DNA of 64,000 bases from Methylocaldum sp. 14B (GCF_002005105.1 NZ_MSCV01000001.1:186001-250000); one strand, 5' to 3'. Numbered from the stretch's first letter, positions 44,699-52,025 are shown. Numbers and translations are program-made. The notes: generated from the sequence alone by a model not told the origin.

Positions 44699-44859
44699 GC
44701 TAGCCCGTTTTCCGAATCGGTGTAAGGGATTCGGATATGTAGGTCGGCAATCCCTTGCCGACGTATCGGCTCGGCGAAGGGCTTTGTCGGCAAGGGATTG
44801 CCGACCTACGTTCTCCCCTCCTGGCACGAATCCGTACACCGGGATGGAAAACGCTCTAA
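44699..44859. repeat. Family A repeat, full copy
   Basis: About 161 bases with ends GCTAGCCCGTTTTC and GGAAAACGCTCTAA and the internal GTAGGTCGGCAATCCCTTG arm facing its complement. Same layout and length as the copy at 24097-24258. Confidence 0.85.
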
Positions 44860-45374
44860 ACCCGTAATGGCGTGAGCACTTCAATTATTCACACCTCAAC
44901 ATCCGTCCGCTAAGGCTTACATATTTTTCAGCTTTGGCTGACTTGTCACGCTTGAGTTACAGCCGTCAAACTTGCGCGCAAGTACGAGAGCCGCGGGGGG
45001 CTTGATCGAGCCTTTATTCGGATTTCAGACGAAAACAAAAACCCGACTCTGAGGCAGACTGTTCGGGTGCGCCATAGGCATCGTCCGGAATGGCCATGAT
45101 GACACCGCGTCGCCCCCTCCTATTCGCCGGTTAAGCCCTTGGCTAAGGTCGTTCGTTTTTCGCCAACTGATGTGCGCGCTGTAGGCGGGCGGATGTTCGA
45201 GATTTGATAGCCCATGTTCTGGGCTTCGGGACGTTTGCTGGATTTAGGCTGACACGATCTACACATGAGCGCTCGATGCAGAGCGAAGTGGAATAGCCTT
45301 CGTTTCCCGGATTTTCTATGGTTGCGAAAACGGGGCAGGGGGCGACTTCAATTTCTAAAAACCAGGAGCAAGCA

Positions 45375-45743
45375 ATGCGACCAAAGATCGTTCGATGCGT
45401 AAAAAAATCCATGTTTCAATCAGGTTTATACAGCTTGCTGCTCGGTGTGCTGTCGATCCCGGTATCCGGGTGGGCGGTTGGTCCGGGATGGACTCAAGAC
45501 TGGTGCAAAGTGTACGCAACCCAGGCAAGTGGATCGGGCTTTTATGTCTGGGTAGATCCCCAAGCCTGTAATAATGTCAACAACTGTCCATACCATCTCG
45601 GGCCTACTGGATATGTGGAGCAGTCCGCGGCGGTATTTTGGATCGTCTACCCGACGACTAATACGCCCAGCGAAGCACAGAAAGTCATGATCTCCCAGCT
45701 TTCGCTGGCCGCTAGTACAGGCCAACTCGTCAGACTTCATTGA
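45375..45743 (+). CDS. Small exported protein of unknown function
   Basis: A 122-residue precursor. A CAGGAGC ribosome binding site precedes the ATG at 45375. The signal peptide (KKSMFQSGLYSLLLGVLSIP, VSGWA) probably ends before VGPGW. The mature ~90 residues contain three cysteines (DWCKVY, QACNNVNNC) and end with YPTTNTPSEAQKVMISQLSL followed by AASTGQLVRLH, a pattern I associate with small secreted proteins of unknown role. It lies 13 bases before the IS256 end and may once have belonged to the adjacent toxin array. Confidence 0.68.
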   Translation: MRPKIVRCVKKSMFQSGLYSLLLGVLSIPVSGWAVGPGWTQDWCKVYATQASGSGFYVWVDPQACNNVNNCPYHLGPTGYVEQSAAVFWIVYPTTNTPSEAQKVMISQLSLAASTGQLVRLH

Positions 45744-45756
45744 GTAATGGTCAAAT

Positions 45757-47107
45757 GTTGTGTACGGGGGTGGGCTCAGGCGGCGACTTTCTCGACGTCT
45801 TCCTGAACTCCATCCTTGAACACGACTCCCTCGATGACTTGGGCTAAACGGGGGATTCCATTCAGTTTCCGCCAGTGCCGCTCGGCGCTTTTCACCAGCA
45901 TGAACACCATCGCGAGGATACTTCCCCGTGACACGCAGCCGCGCGTTTTGGCGGTTCGTAACCGGACCGTGGCAAAGGTGGATTCGATCGGATTGGTGGT
46001 CCTTAGGTGAATCCAGTGCTCCGCCGGAAAAGCGTAGAACGCCAACAGCGCCTCCCGATCCTTTTCCAAACACGCCACCGCCTTGGGATACTTGGGCCGA
46101 TACCCCGTCAGGAAATGATCAAACGCTTTCTCCGCCTCCGGCCGGGTCGCGGCCATCCAGATTTCGTGCAGCGCGGCTTTGGGTTGCTGACTCTTGGGCA
46201 GCTTATTCAGCACATTGGCCGTCTTGTGGACCCAACAGCGTTGGCCACGGGTGGTCCCGTACACTTGTGGTAAGGCTTTCCAAAAGCCGAGGGCGCCATC
46301 CCCGGTGGCCAGGTGCGGATTGACCGTGAGGCCACGGGCCTTGAGATCCAACAGCACCTCGCGCCAGGACGCCTCGCTCTCCCGATAGCCATCGGCCAAT
46401 GCCAGCAACTCCTTTCGGCCGTCCGCCGTAGCCCCAATCACCACCAGAATGCATTGGGCCGCATCCTCCAGCCTCACCCCGAAATGGAGGCCATCCACCC
46501 AAAGATACACATAGCGCCGGTTCGACAAATCCCGCCGCGACCAGCGTTGATGCTCGTCCTTCCACGTCTCTTTCAAGCGGCTGATGGTGCTCGCCGATAG
46601 CCCCGGCGCCTCCTGGCCCAGCAATGCCGTCAACGCTTCTTGAAAATCCCCGGTCGAGACCCCTTTCAGGTACAACCAGGGCAACAGGTCCTCAAGGCTC
46701 TTGGTCCGCCGAAGGTAGGGCGGCAGAATCGCCGAGGTAAACCGGATCGTCTTCGCCCGGTCCCGCACCCGCGGCACCGTGACCTCGACGGCGCCGACGC
46801 CGGTTTGGATGGACCGCGTCGGCAGATGACCGTTCCGCACCACCCGCTGGCGGCCGTCCGCCGTCTTCTCGTCCTTGAACCGTTCCAGAAAGGCGGCCAC
46901 CTCCGCTTCGATCGCCGCCGCCAGCATTCGCTGGGCGCCTTCCCGCGCCAGTTCCGTCAGGGCATCGGCAACCGGGGCGGGTGTCCCTGGATTCTTCAGC
47001 GGAATGACTTTATCTTCATGCATGGCGTATTCGCTCCTCTCAACAGGAATTGATGACCTCGAAGACCATCAAGAATACGCCGCCTACCTCAGCCCCTTAT
47101 CCACAAC
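45757..47107 (-). mobile_element. IS256-family insertion sequence
   Basis: About 1.35 kb with imperfect ~29-bp terminal inverted repeats: GTTGTGTACGGGGGTGG at the left (45757 onward) and, reading inward from the right end, GTTGTGGATAAGGGGCT. Both converge on AGGCGGCG. I see no matching 8-9 bp target duplication (GGTCAAAT left, TTTCGAGC right), so one flank was probably lost or rearranged after insertion. It truncates toxin tip A. Confidence 0.85.
45776..47023 (-). CDS. IS256-family transposase
   Basis: A 415-residue mutator-type DDE transposase. The first Asp lies in YVYLWVDGLHFGVRLED, the second in HLATGDGALGFWKALPQVYG, and the Glu in TTNPIESTFATVRLRTAKTR, with the family signature GQRCWVHKTANVLNKLPKSQ between. 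The frame is full length with no disruption, so the element may still be active. It reads leftward inside the terminal repeats. Confidence 0.96.
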   Translation of the reverse strand: MHEDKVIPLKNPGTPAPVADALTELAREGAQRMLAAAIEAEVAAFLERFKDEKTADGRQRVVRNGHLPTRSIQTGVGAVEVTVPRVRDRAKTIRFTSAILPPYLRRTKSLEDLLPWLYLKGVSTGDFQEALTALLGQEAPGLSASTISRLKETWKDEHQRWSRRDLSNRRYVYLWVDGLHFGVRLEDAAQCILVVIGATADGRKELLALADGYRESEASWREVLLDLKARGLTVNPHLATGDGALGFWKALPQVYGTTRGQRCWVHKTANVLNKLPKSQQPKAALHEIWMAATRPEAEKAFDHFLTGYRPKYPKAVACLEKDREALLAFYAFPAEHWIHLRTTNPIESTFATVRLRTAKTRGCVSRGSILAMVFMLVKSAERHWRKLNGIPRLAQVIEGVVFKDGVQEDVEKVAA

Positions 47108-47241
47108 TTTCGAGCATAACTCCTGATGGAGTTACAGGGAAGATTTTTGGTCCTAATAGCATATTCGGTCCAAAGCTTGGGATTACTGAGATGCCGGAAG
47201 CTACAAATATCTTAAATACGGCAATCAAGGTACCGCGATGA
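47108..47241 (+). pseudogene. C-terminal tail of Rhs toxin tip A, truncated by IS256
   Basis: After the IS end the frame reads TPDGVTGKIFGPNSIFGPKL, then GITEMPEATNILNTAIKVPR and stop. The stop overlaps the ATG of the downstream immunity gene. This is the end of a polymorphic toxin whose body was lost at the IS side. A second copy of the last 28 codons lies at 50984-51067. No toxin family is recognisable from the tail. Confidence 0.6.
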
Positions 47242-47269
47242 GTCAGATTTGTTTTGCTCCCAAAGAAGT
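47158..47269 (+). repeat. 112-bp direct repeat, copy 1
   Basis: Matches 50984-51095 with a single C/G difference. It spans the tail of toxin tip A and the first 11 codons of its immunity gene. The two copies bracket the whole toxin array (3.8 kb apart). Confidence 0.92.
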
Positions 47270-47546
47270 TAAATCATGGTATCTATCAAGAAATCTGGCG
47301 AATACTTTTGATCGGATTGAACTACGGTTGCCCGAATCCGAAAGCGACGGAAACAAAGCTGCAGTAGTTCTGGAGTGTGGATCATTTTTGGCGAGCTTTA
47401 CTGTTTGGGGATCAGGTACGACGGAATGGATTGTTGTTAATGGGGAGTCTGGTGAAACGGTGATAGTTCGCGATTCAACATTCACCGATGTTTCCACCCT
47501 GTATTCATTACTTGATGCTGCGATAGAAGAGCTCCTGCAACTCTGA
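47238..47546 (+). CDS. Putative immunity protein for toxin tip A
   Basis: A 102-residue soluble acidic protein starting within the stop of tip A (ATGA). It carries IELRLPESESDGNKAAVVLE, then FTVWGSGTTEWIVVNGESGE, a compact beta-rich single domain as seen in many immunity proteins. No named family. The first 32 bases recur at 51064-51095 in the second, truncated copy, which shows that tip A and immunity A moved as one module. Confidence 0.65.
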   Translation: MSQICFAPKEVKSWYLSRNLANTFDRIELRLPESESDGNKAAVVLECGSFLASFTVWGSGTTEWIVVNGESGETVIVRDSTFTDVSTLYSLLDAAIEELLQL

Positions 47547-47588
47547 AATTGTAGCCCGCGTAGATACTGTTATCCGGATCAAGCCCGC

Positions 47589-47668
47589 GTAGGCTGGGTT
47601 GAGGTACGAAACCCAGCGGTTCAAGACTTGGCTGTGCCGGGTTTCCGCAAAGCTTCAACCCAGCCTAC
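47589..47668. repeat. Family C repeat, copy 1
   Basis: GTAGGCTGGGTTGAGG at the left faces CTTCAACCCAGCCTAC at the right, with GCTGTGCCGGGTTTCCGCAA inside. A diverged second copy lies at 51951-52025. No coding capacity. Confidence 0.75.
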
Positions 47669-47677
47669 GGGCTTTCC

Positions 47678-47774
47678 AGCCCGCGTAGGGCGGAATAGCG
47701 TACTCGCGTATTCCACCGCATGGGAGTATTTCATTCGGCGCATTACGCTAACGCTAATGCGCCCTACGCGGGCT
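47678..47774. repeat. Family B repeat, copy 1
   Basis: A 97-base element with terminal arms AGCCCGCGTAGGGCG and CGCCCTACGCGGGCT and internal CGTACTCGCGTATTCC and GCGCATTACGCT. It abuts the first preserved Rhs core codon to the right, and the long open frame of the Rhs fragment begins inside it. Confidence 0.85.
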
Positions 47775-49030
47775 ACACCTACGATCTGGCCGGCAATCTG
47801 ATTCAGCGGAGCGGCGGCGGGGCGACCCTCGCCTTAAGCTACGATGCCCTGGAGCGGCTGGTGGCCGCGAGCGGCACCGGGATTGCGCCGGAAACCTACG
47901 CCTACGATCATCAGGGTCGCCGTATCGAAACCTCGGTGGACGGGACGCCCCGGCGCTCCGTCTATGCCAGGGCGGAAGTTTGGAGTGACTACGGCAACAC
48001 CTGGACCCAGGCGCAGGCGCTGTACACCTATGCCGGGCTCGACCGTCCGGTGATCCGGACCGGTGCCGGCGGCACCGCGTATTACCATGCCGACGCCCTC
48101 GGTTCGGTGGTGGCCGTGACCAATGCCGCCGGATCGATCACCGCCAGCGCCCGCTACGACGCCTTCGGCCAGCCCCTCGCCGGCGGGGCTCTCCCGCGCT
48201 ACGGCTACGCCGGCCGCGAACCCGACGCCACCGGGCTCATGTATTACCGGGCGCGCTACTACGATCCCCAGATCGGCCGCTTCACCCAACGCGACCCCGC
48301 GGGCTTTGTGGATGGGGTGAACCCGTATGCGTACGTCGGGAACAATCCGGTGAGTTTGACCGATCCGTTGGGGTTGGCGAAGTTGGCCCCGATCGCGAGC
48401 TCGAATGTCTCGGGGTATCCGGGGAACGGGGGTGGAAATGCGGCACTGGTTGGGACGACCATCGCGGCTCAGTTGCCGAGATTAACGACGTCTCTACCGA
48501 TCGTCGAAAATGCAATTACCCGATATGCAACGCCGATCCTGCAAGGCGGTGCGAGAGCCCTTGCCACGGGTCCCGGAGCGGCACTGGTCGGCACTTTCTT
48601 TCCGAGTAGCTTGGGCGATCCAAATGCCAATTGGAAGCCGGGTGACGCGGGGTTTTTGCCCTTTACGTCCAATGCAAGGGATTCGATTTATACTGCGAAC
48701 GAGGTTGCAAAGTACGAAGTCGGAACGTTTAGCGATCTTGCAAACCGCTCATCCACGGGCGATGGGCTAGATATTCACCATGCTGCGCAAAAGCACCCAG
48801 TTGGTCAGGTGATTCCTGAGTACGATCCTGCGACTGGCCCTTCAATAGCAATTCCTCGTGGCGAACACAGTCGAATTCCGACAATAAAAGGCGAATACAG
48901 TGGTTCCGCCCGCGATTTGCTCGCAAAAGACATTCGAAACCTTCGAAATTATACCAATGCGCCGAATGGTTCACTGGAAGAGTTGATTAAACTGAACAAA
49001 GACAAGTATCCAGGCGCTTTTTCTAAATAG
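47720..49030 (+). CDS. Rhs core C-terminal fragment with DIHH-type toxin tip B
   Basis: A 436-codon frame of which residues ~16 onward are Rhs. It has YD repeats (YTYDLAGNLIQRSGG, YDALERLVAAS, YDHQGRRIETSVDG) and the conserved core end YYRARYYDPQIGRFTQRDPA, then NPYAYVGNNPVSLTDPLGLA. The variable C-terminal ~210 residues contain GDGLDIHHAAQKHPVGQVIP and PRGEHSRIPTIKGEYSG, a His-rich pattern suggesting a His-Me finger (HNH-like) nuclease. A full Rhs is usually >1,200 residues, so the N-terminal shell is missing and the first 15 residues come from the family B repeat. An immunity gene follows. Confidence 0.85.
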   Translation: MGVFHSAHYANANAPYAGYTYDLAGNLIQRSGGGATLALSYDALERLVAASGTGIAPETYAYDHQGRRIETSVDGTPRRSVYARAEVWSDYGNTWTQAQALYTYAGLDRPVIRTGAGGTAYYHADALGSVVAVTNAAGSITASARYDAFGQPLAGGALPRYGYAGREPDATGLMYYRARYYDPQIGRFTQRDPAGFVDGVNPYAYVGNNPVSLTDPLGLAKLAPIASSNVSGYPGNGGGNAALVGTTIAAQLPRLTTSLPIVENAITRYATPILQGGARALATGPGAALVGTFFPSSLGDPNANWKPGDAGFLPFTSNARDSIYTANEVAKYEVGTFSDLANRSSTGDGLDIHHAAQKHPVGQVIPEYDPATGPSIAIPRGEHSRIPTIKGEYSGSARDLLAKDIRNLRNYTNAPNGSLEELIKLNKDKYPGAFSK

Positions 49031-49038
49031 GAGCACAT

Positions 49039-49398
49039 ATGAATAATGAGGCGTTTGTTGAAGCAATTAAGCAATATGTGGGGGAAGCGGCTGTTGAAGA
49101 TATGATCGCAAATCTGAAGAATCCTCCCGGGCGGAGGGTTTCTCAAAAGGAAAAGATGCGTTCAGATTGGTATAACAGTCTTTCAGAGTTAGAAAGAGAT
49201 TATATTGGCAGCATTGTCGCTGACGCAGTCCATGAGGCTCTATTTGGTCTGCTTGCGGTTTTGGATGGTGTAAGAGCAATTGAAGACGGCGAGAGCAAAG
49301 GCCATTTTGAACTGAGCTATGTAGACGAGAAAAACCAAATTCTTTTGAATAATCCTAACGACATTGGGTTGCATGACTTATTTAATGTATCTGAATAG
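49039..49398 (+). CDS. Putative immunity protein for tip B
   Basis: A 119-residue soluble protein starting 8 bases after the Rhs stop with AGGAG upstream of its ATG. It is acidic and helical (EAFVEAIKQYVGEAAVEDMI, SELERDYIGSIVADAVHEAL). Position and acidity fit a cytosolic immunity protein guarding against a nuclease tip. No named family. The gene is markedly AT-richer than the Rhs core, typical of variable tip/immunity modules. Confidence 0.75.
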   Translation: MNNEAFVEAIKQYVGEAAVEDMIANLKNPPGRRVSQKEKMRSDWYNSLSELERDYIGSIVADAVHEALFGLLAVLDGVRAIEDGESKGHFELSYVDEKNQILLNNPNDIGLHDLFNVSE

Positions 49399-49405
49399 CC
49401 CGAGT

Positions 49406-49503
49406 AGCCCGCGTAGGGTGGAATAGCGTACTCGCGTATTCCGCCGCGTGGGGAACGTTCCATTCGGCGCATTACGCTCAAGCTAATGCGCCCTACGCGG
49501 GCT
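49406..49503. repeat. Family B repeat, copy 2
   Basis: Same length and ends as copy 1 (AGCCCGCGTAGGGTG to CGCCCTACGCGGGCT). Its right end abuts codons LNPYAYVGNNPVSFTDPLG of another Rhs core, so the repeat sits exactly at the junction between immunity B and orphan tip C. Confidence 0.85.
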
Positions 49504-50176
49504 GAACCCGTATGCGTATGTCGGGAACAATCCGGTGAGTTTTACCGATCCGTTGGGGCTGTCGCGGTTAAATCCAGTGAGGAGTCAGAACATATCAGTC
49601 TTTGCGGGCGTCAGACCCACCCATCCAAGCGGTGGATCGATACCGCAGACAATCCGAGATATTGAGCCAGTCGAAGATGGTTATGATTTCAGCAATGGGG
49701 CGGTGCAGGTAGCCCGAGCCGATGTAGAAGTATGGCCACGTCAGGGTAAAGGTTTTAATTATCGGGCAACTGACGACCAAGGGAGCAAGCCGCTACAAGG
49801 CACTTTCAATACTGGCACATCTCTGAACATCAATCAGCTCCCCGAAGGTGATTATCGGGTTACTCCGCGTCCCCGAGTTCCTGAGCCAGGGCCAATTGGA
49901 AAAGTCCGCGATTTCTTCATGGTAGATCGGAACAAAAATGCTGGACGACCTACCATATCCAATACAGATAACTGGAATCAGGTGCGCTTTCCTGACGGGT
50001 CTATACACGAGGGGATTCAAATTCATCCGGGTCGCCAAGGCACAGCAAGTGGAAGCTCTCTCGGCTGCCTTGTTTGTACTGAGCCTGAGTACAACCAGTT
50101 GAATCAGATGTTCAACAGAAATTACGACAATGGCGGCGTCTTTTTGCATATCCGGCAGCAGCCAGCCAAGCCTTAG
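49502..50176 (+). pseudogene. Orphan Rhs tip C, L,D-transpeptidase-like
   Basis: The frame opens with LNPYAYVGNNPVSFTDPLGL, the last Rhs core codons, and carries ~205 variable residues, with no proper start codon (first candidate GTG at 49535). The C-terminal part GIQIHPGRQGTASGSSLGCL has the H-x(n)-S-x-G-C arrangement of the L,D-transpeptidase (YkuD) and Tlde1-type catalytic site, His followed by SLGC. This predicts action on peptidoglycan in the periplasm, and the adjoining immunity protein has a signal anchor. Without an Rhs shell it is probably silent until recombined onto one. Confidence 0.65.
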
Positions 50177-50204
50177 ATTTTTGGTGTTGGAGGTTTATAG
50201 ATGT

Positions 50205-50558
50205 ATGAAAAAAATGCTTGTTCTTGTGGGGAGCCTTGGAATAGCAACAGTGTTAGGTTGGGGCTATTGGGTGTCGCTTAGTGACGCCCAGCATTGGCTA
50301 CTATTTAACAAGCGGATTGCCGAAATTCACGCGGATTTATTGCTAAATCGAAATACAACAGTAATGGTGCCGGATGAATTGATTGATGTGCAGATTTCGG
50401 CCTATCCAGGCTGGGTGCTTTTTAGTCCGCATGACGAAGAACATTCTTTTGTTCTAGCCTACGCGCCTGAAAAGAAGCCTGAGCCTTTTGCTGCAGATGG
50501 AGTGACTCGTCAGTGGCGTCAGGTAAATCCGCGCTGGTACGAATTACTGCCAAATTGA
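50205..50558 (+). CDS. Putative membrane-anchored immunity protein for tip C
   Basis: A 117-residue protein. The N-terminal segment KKMLVLVGSLGIATVLGWGY is a signal peptide or anchor, which places the rest (NKRIAEIHADLLLNRNTTVM onward) in the periplasm. That matches the predicted periplasmic target of tip C. GGAGG stands 11 bases upstream of the ATG, a slightly long spacing. No named family. The frame continues after its stop directly into the TNT remnant. Confidence 0.7.
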   Translation: MKKMLVLVGSLGIATVLGWGYWVSLSDAQHWLLFNKRIAEIHADLLLNRNTTVMVPDELIDVQISAYPGWVLFSPHDEEHSFVLAYAPEKKPEPFAADGVTRQWRQVNPRWYELLPN

Positions 50559-50789
50559 TCTATCCATTTTGCATCGAATCCACGCGGAACTCCGGCAGCG
50601 GCTAGAGCGCTCCCTCCAGGAGTAGCGGAGCAACCGTTACGCACGTTCGAGGTCGTGAAGTCATTTGATGTTCAGGCCGGTACCGTTGCCCCCGCATTCG
50701 GACAACTGGGTCTTGGAACTCAATTTCGATCTTCAATGCAGTTGGGAGACTTGATTAGAGGTGGATTTCTTAAGGAGGTCAAACCATGA
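50559..50789 (+). pseudogene. C-terminal remnant of a TNT-type NAD glycohydrolase toxin (tip D)
   Basis: About 76 codons read NPRGTPAAARALPPGVAEQP, then TFEVVKSFDVQAGTVAPAFG, QLGLGTQF and LKEVKP before the stop. GTP-x-x-x-RALPPG, V-APAFGQ-G-GTQ and the closing G-LKEV are landmarks of the TNT domain, which hydrolyses NAD. The N-terminal half of the domain and any Rhs core are missing. It is too short for the ORF cut-off and has no start codon. Its stop overlaps the next ATG (ATGA), as expected for a tip/immunity pair. Confidence 0.72.
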
Positions 50790-51067
50790 TTCGCTCATTC
50801 CCGGAGTTGCCGGACTGGTCGTTTGATATTGATGAAGTGTCTAACGGTGTCTACAAGGTTGTAGTTAGCCATAGATATGGGCACAAAATTTCAAAAACTG
50901 GAATTGATCCAGAGGCGCTAATTGACGATTGTAGGCGCGAAGCGACCGACATGCGCCTTGCTGATCGCCCTACGCGGGCTAAGAGCATATTCGGTCCAAA
51001 GCTTGGGATTACTGAGATGCCGGAAGCTACAAATATCTTAAATACGGCAATCAAGGTACCGCGATGA
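50786..51067 (+). pseudogene. Immunity gene D fused to the copied tail of tip A
   Basis: Residues 1-~60 (FPELPDWSFDIDEVSNGVYK, DPEALIDDCRREATDMR) look like a small immunity protein for the TNT toxin. At 50965-50979 the frame enters CGCCCTACGCGGGCT, the end of a family B repeat, and then continues as SIFGPKLGITEMPEATNILN of tip A. The 93-codon frame is therefore a chimera with a replaced C-terminus. Whether it still protects cannot be judged. An AAGGAGG site precedes the ATG. Confidence 0.6.
50965..50979. repeat. Family B footprint
   Basis: CGCCCTACGCGGGCT, the right terminal arm of the family B repeat, without the rest of the element. It lies at the junction of immunity D and copied tip A. 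Confidence 0.65.
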
Positions 51068-51095
51068 GTCAGATTTGTTTTGCTCGCAAAGAAGT
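50984..51095 (+). repeat. 112-bp direct repeat, copy 2
   Basis: Matches 47158-47269 with one difference. After it, immunity A is lost and a family A repeat begins. Confidence 0.92.
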
Positions 51096-51112
51096 GCAGT
51101 TGGGCCAGCGGG

Positions 51113-51227
51113 TTCGTCGGCAAAGGATTGCCGACCTACGAATGCTTGAATCCATTTACCCGAGCCGAAGGCGCCAACGACTTCCGCCAAGCCTGTTTTG
51201 CCGTACGAGCGAGATGAAAACGCTCTA
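51113..51227. repeat. Family A repeat, right-half copy
   Basis: GTTCGTCGGCAAAGGATTGC through GATGAAAACGCTCTAA. Only the right half of a longer subtype, like that at 51615-51856; the left half is missing. Confidence 0.75.
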
Positions 51228-51318
51228 AAACCGAAGACGGCGAAGTGCAGCAACAAAAGCCTGACTCTGTCACAGATTTTTCTACGGCTTCGCTATACGT
51301 AAAAAGAAGACACCGACC

Positions 51319-51477
51319 ATGAAAGCGCTTAACAAATTCTACAAAGCAATATTATTTTCGCTTTTGTTTCCCGTCTCTGCCACAGCGGGCGGGGGAAATG
51401 GAAATGTCGAGATTGAACACGTCGGCGGCTACGGAAACGCAGGAAAGGTGGGGTCAGGTCTTGCAATAGGGCCGTAG
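51319..51477 (+). pseudogene. 5' remnant of a secreted-protein gene
   Basis: A 52-codon frame: signal peptide MKALNKFYKAILFSLLFPVS followed by ATAGGGNGNVEIEHVGGYGN, then repeat-derived sequence (GKVGSGLAIGP) and a stop. It looks like the start of an exported protein cut off by the GGTGGGGTCAGGTCTTGCAA-type dispersed repeat. No clear ribosome binding site. The mature function is unknowable from what remains. Confidence 0.45.
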
Positions 51478-51539
51478 GGCGGGTTAGCGTATTCGCGTAA
51501 CCCGCCGTTCGAGTTGCGCCGCAAGCAAAAGGTGGGGTC

Positions 51540-51614
51540 AGCCCGCGTAGGGCGGAATAGCGTACTCGCGTATTCCGCCGCATGGGAGTATTTCATTCGG
51601 CGCATTACGCGAAA
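51540..51614. repeat. Family B repeat, truncated copy 3
   Basis: Starts AGCCCGCGTAGGGCGG and follows copies 1 and 2 to GCGCATTACGC, then is cut by the left end of a family A element. A related sequence (GTAGGGCGGGTTAGCG) lies just before at 51474-51507. Confidence 0.78.
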
Positions 51615-51856
51615 GCTAGAGCATTTTCATACCTACTGTACGGGCACTCGCGAGTAGGTCGGGAATCCCTCCCAATCGCAAACGGCGTCTTCGGGAGCGC
51701 CGAAGCCGCCCTTCCCGACGCCACGTCCCGGCCGAGCGTCTTCGTCGGCAAAGGATTGCCGACCTACGAAAGCTTGAGTCGATCTACCCTGGCCGAAGGC
51801 GCCAACGACTCCTGCAGGCCTGTTTTGCCGTACGAGCGAGATGAAAACACTCTAAG
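51615..51856. repeat. Family A repeat, long subtype
   Basis: About 242 bases with ends GCTAGAGCATTTTCAT and ATGAAAACACTCTAA, subterminal TGTACGGGC/TGCCGTACG, and internal GTAGGTCGGGAATCCCTCCC and GGCAAAGGATTGCCGACCTA arms. It inserted into or recombined with family B copy 3. Confidence 0.82.
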
Positions 51857-51950
51857 GGGCTACTCGGTAAACGGCGGGTTACGACGCATCGGATCCAAGC
51901 GTGCCCAGCAGGGGTTCCGTTGTGCGCGCCTAACCCGCCCTACAAACCCC

Positions 51951-52025
51951 GGGGTGAGGTACGAAACTAGACCTCGATCAAGCGTCGGCTGTGCCGGGTT
52001 TCCGCAACGCTTCAACCCGACCTAG
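51951..52025. repeat. Family C repeat, diverged copy 2
   Basis: Shares GAGGTACGAAAC and GGCTGTGCCGGGTTTCCGCA with copy 1 at 47589-47668. Between 51096 and 52065 only repeats and the 51319 remnant were seen. Confidence 0.6.

Larger units (their letters stand above)
44417..45374. other. 958-base gene-poor region with family A repeats
   Basis: Contains a family A fragment at 44505-44535 and a full copy at 44699-44859. The remainder (44880-45374) shows neither a gene with coding signals nor a clear hairpin terminator. A leftward 89-codon frame at 45143-45412 has no ribosome binding site and cysteine-rich, unlikely sequence. It separates core genes from the accessory Rhs region. Confidence 0.6.

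Noticed and set aside
45143..45412. Leftward 89-codon frame before the exported protein
   Set aside because: No ribosome binding site, unlikely composition, and it overlaps the leader and signal-peptide region of a better-supported gene.
45749..47115. Target-site duplication of the IS256 copy
   Set aside because: The 8 bases on each side (GGTCAAAT and TTTCGAGC) do not match, and shifting the ends by a few bases gives no match either.
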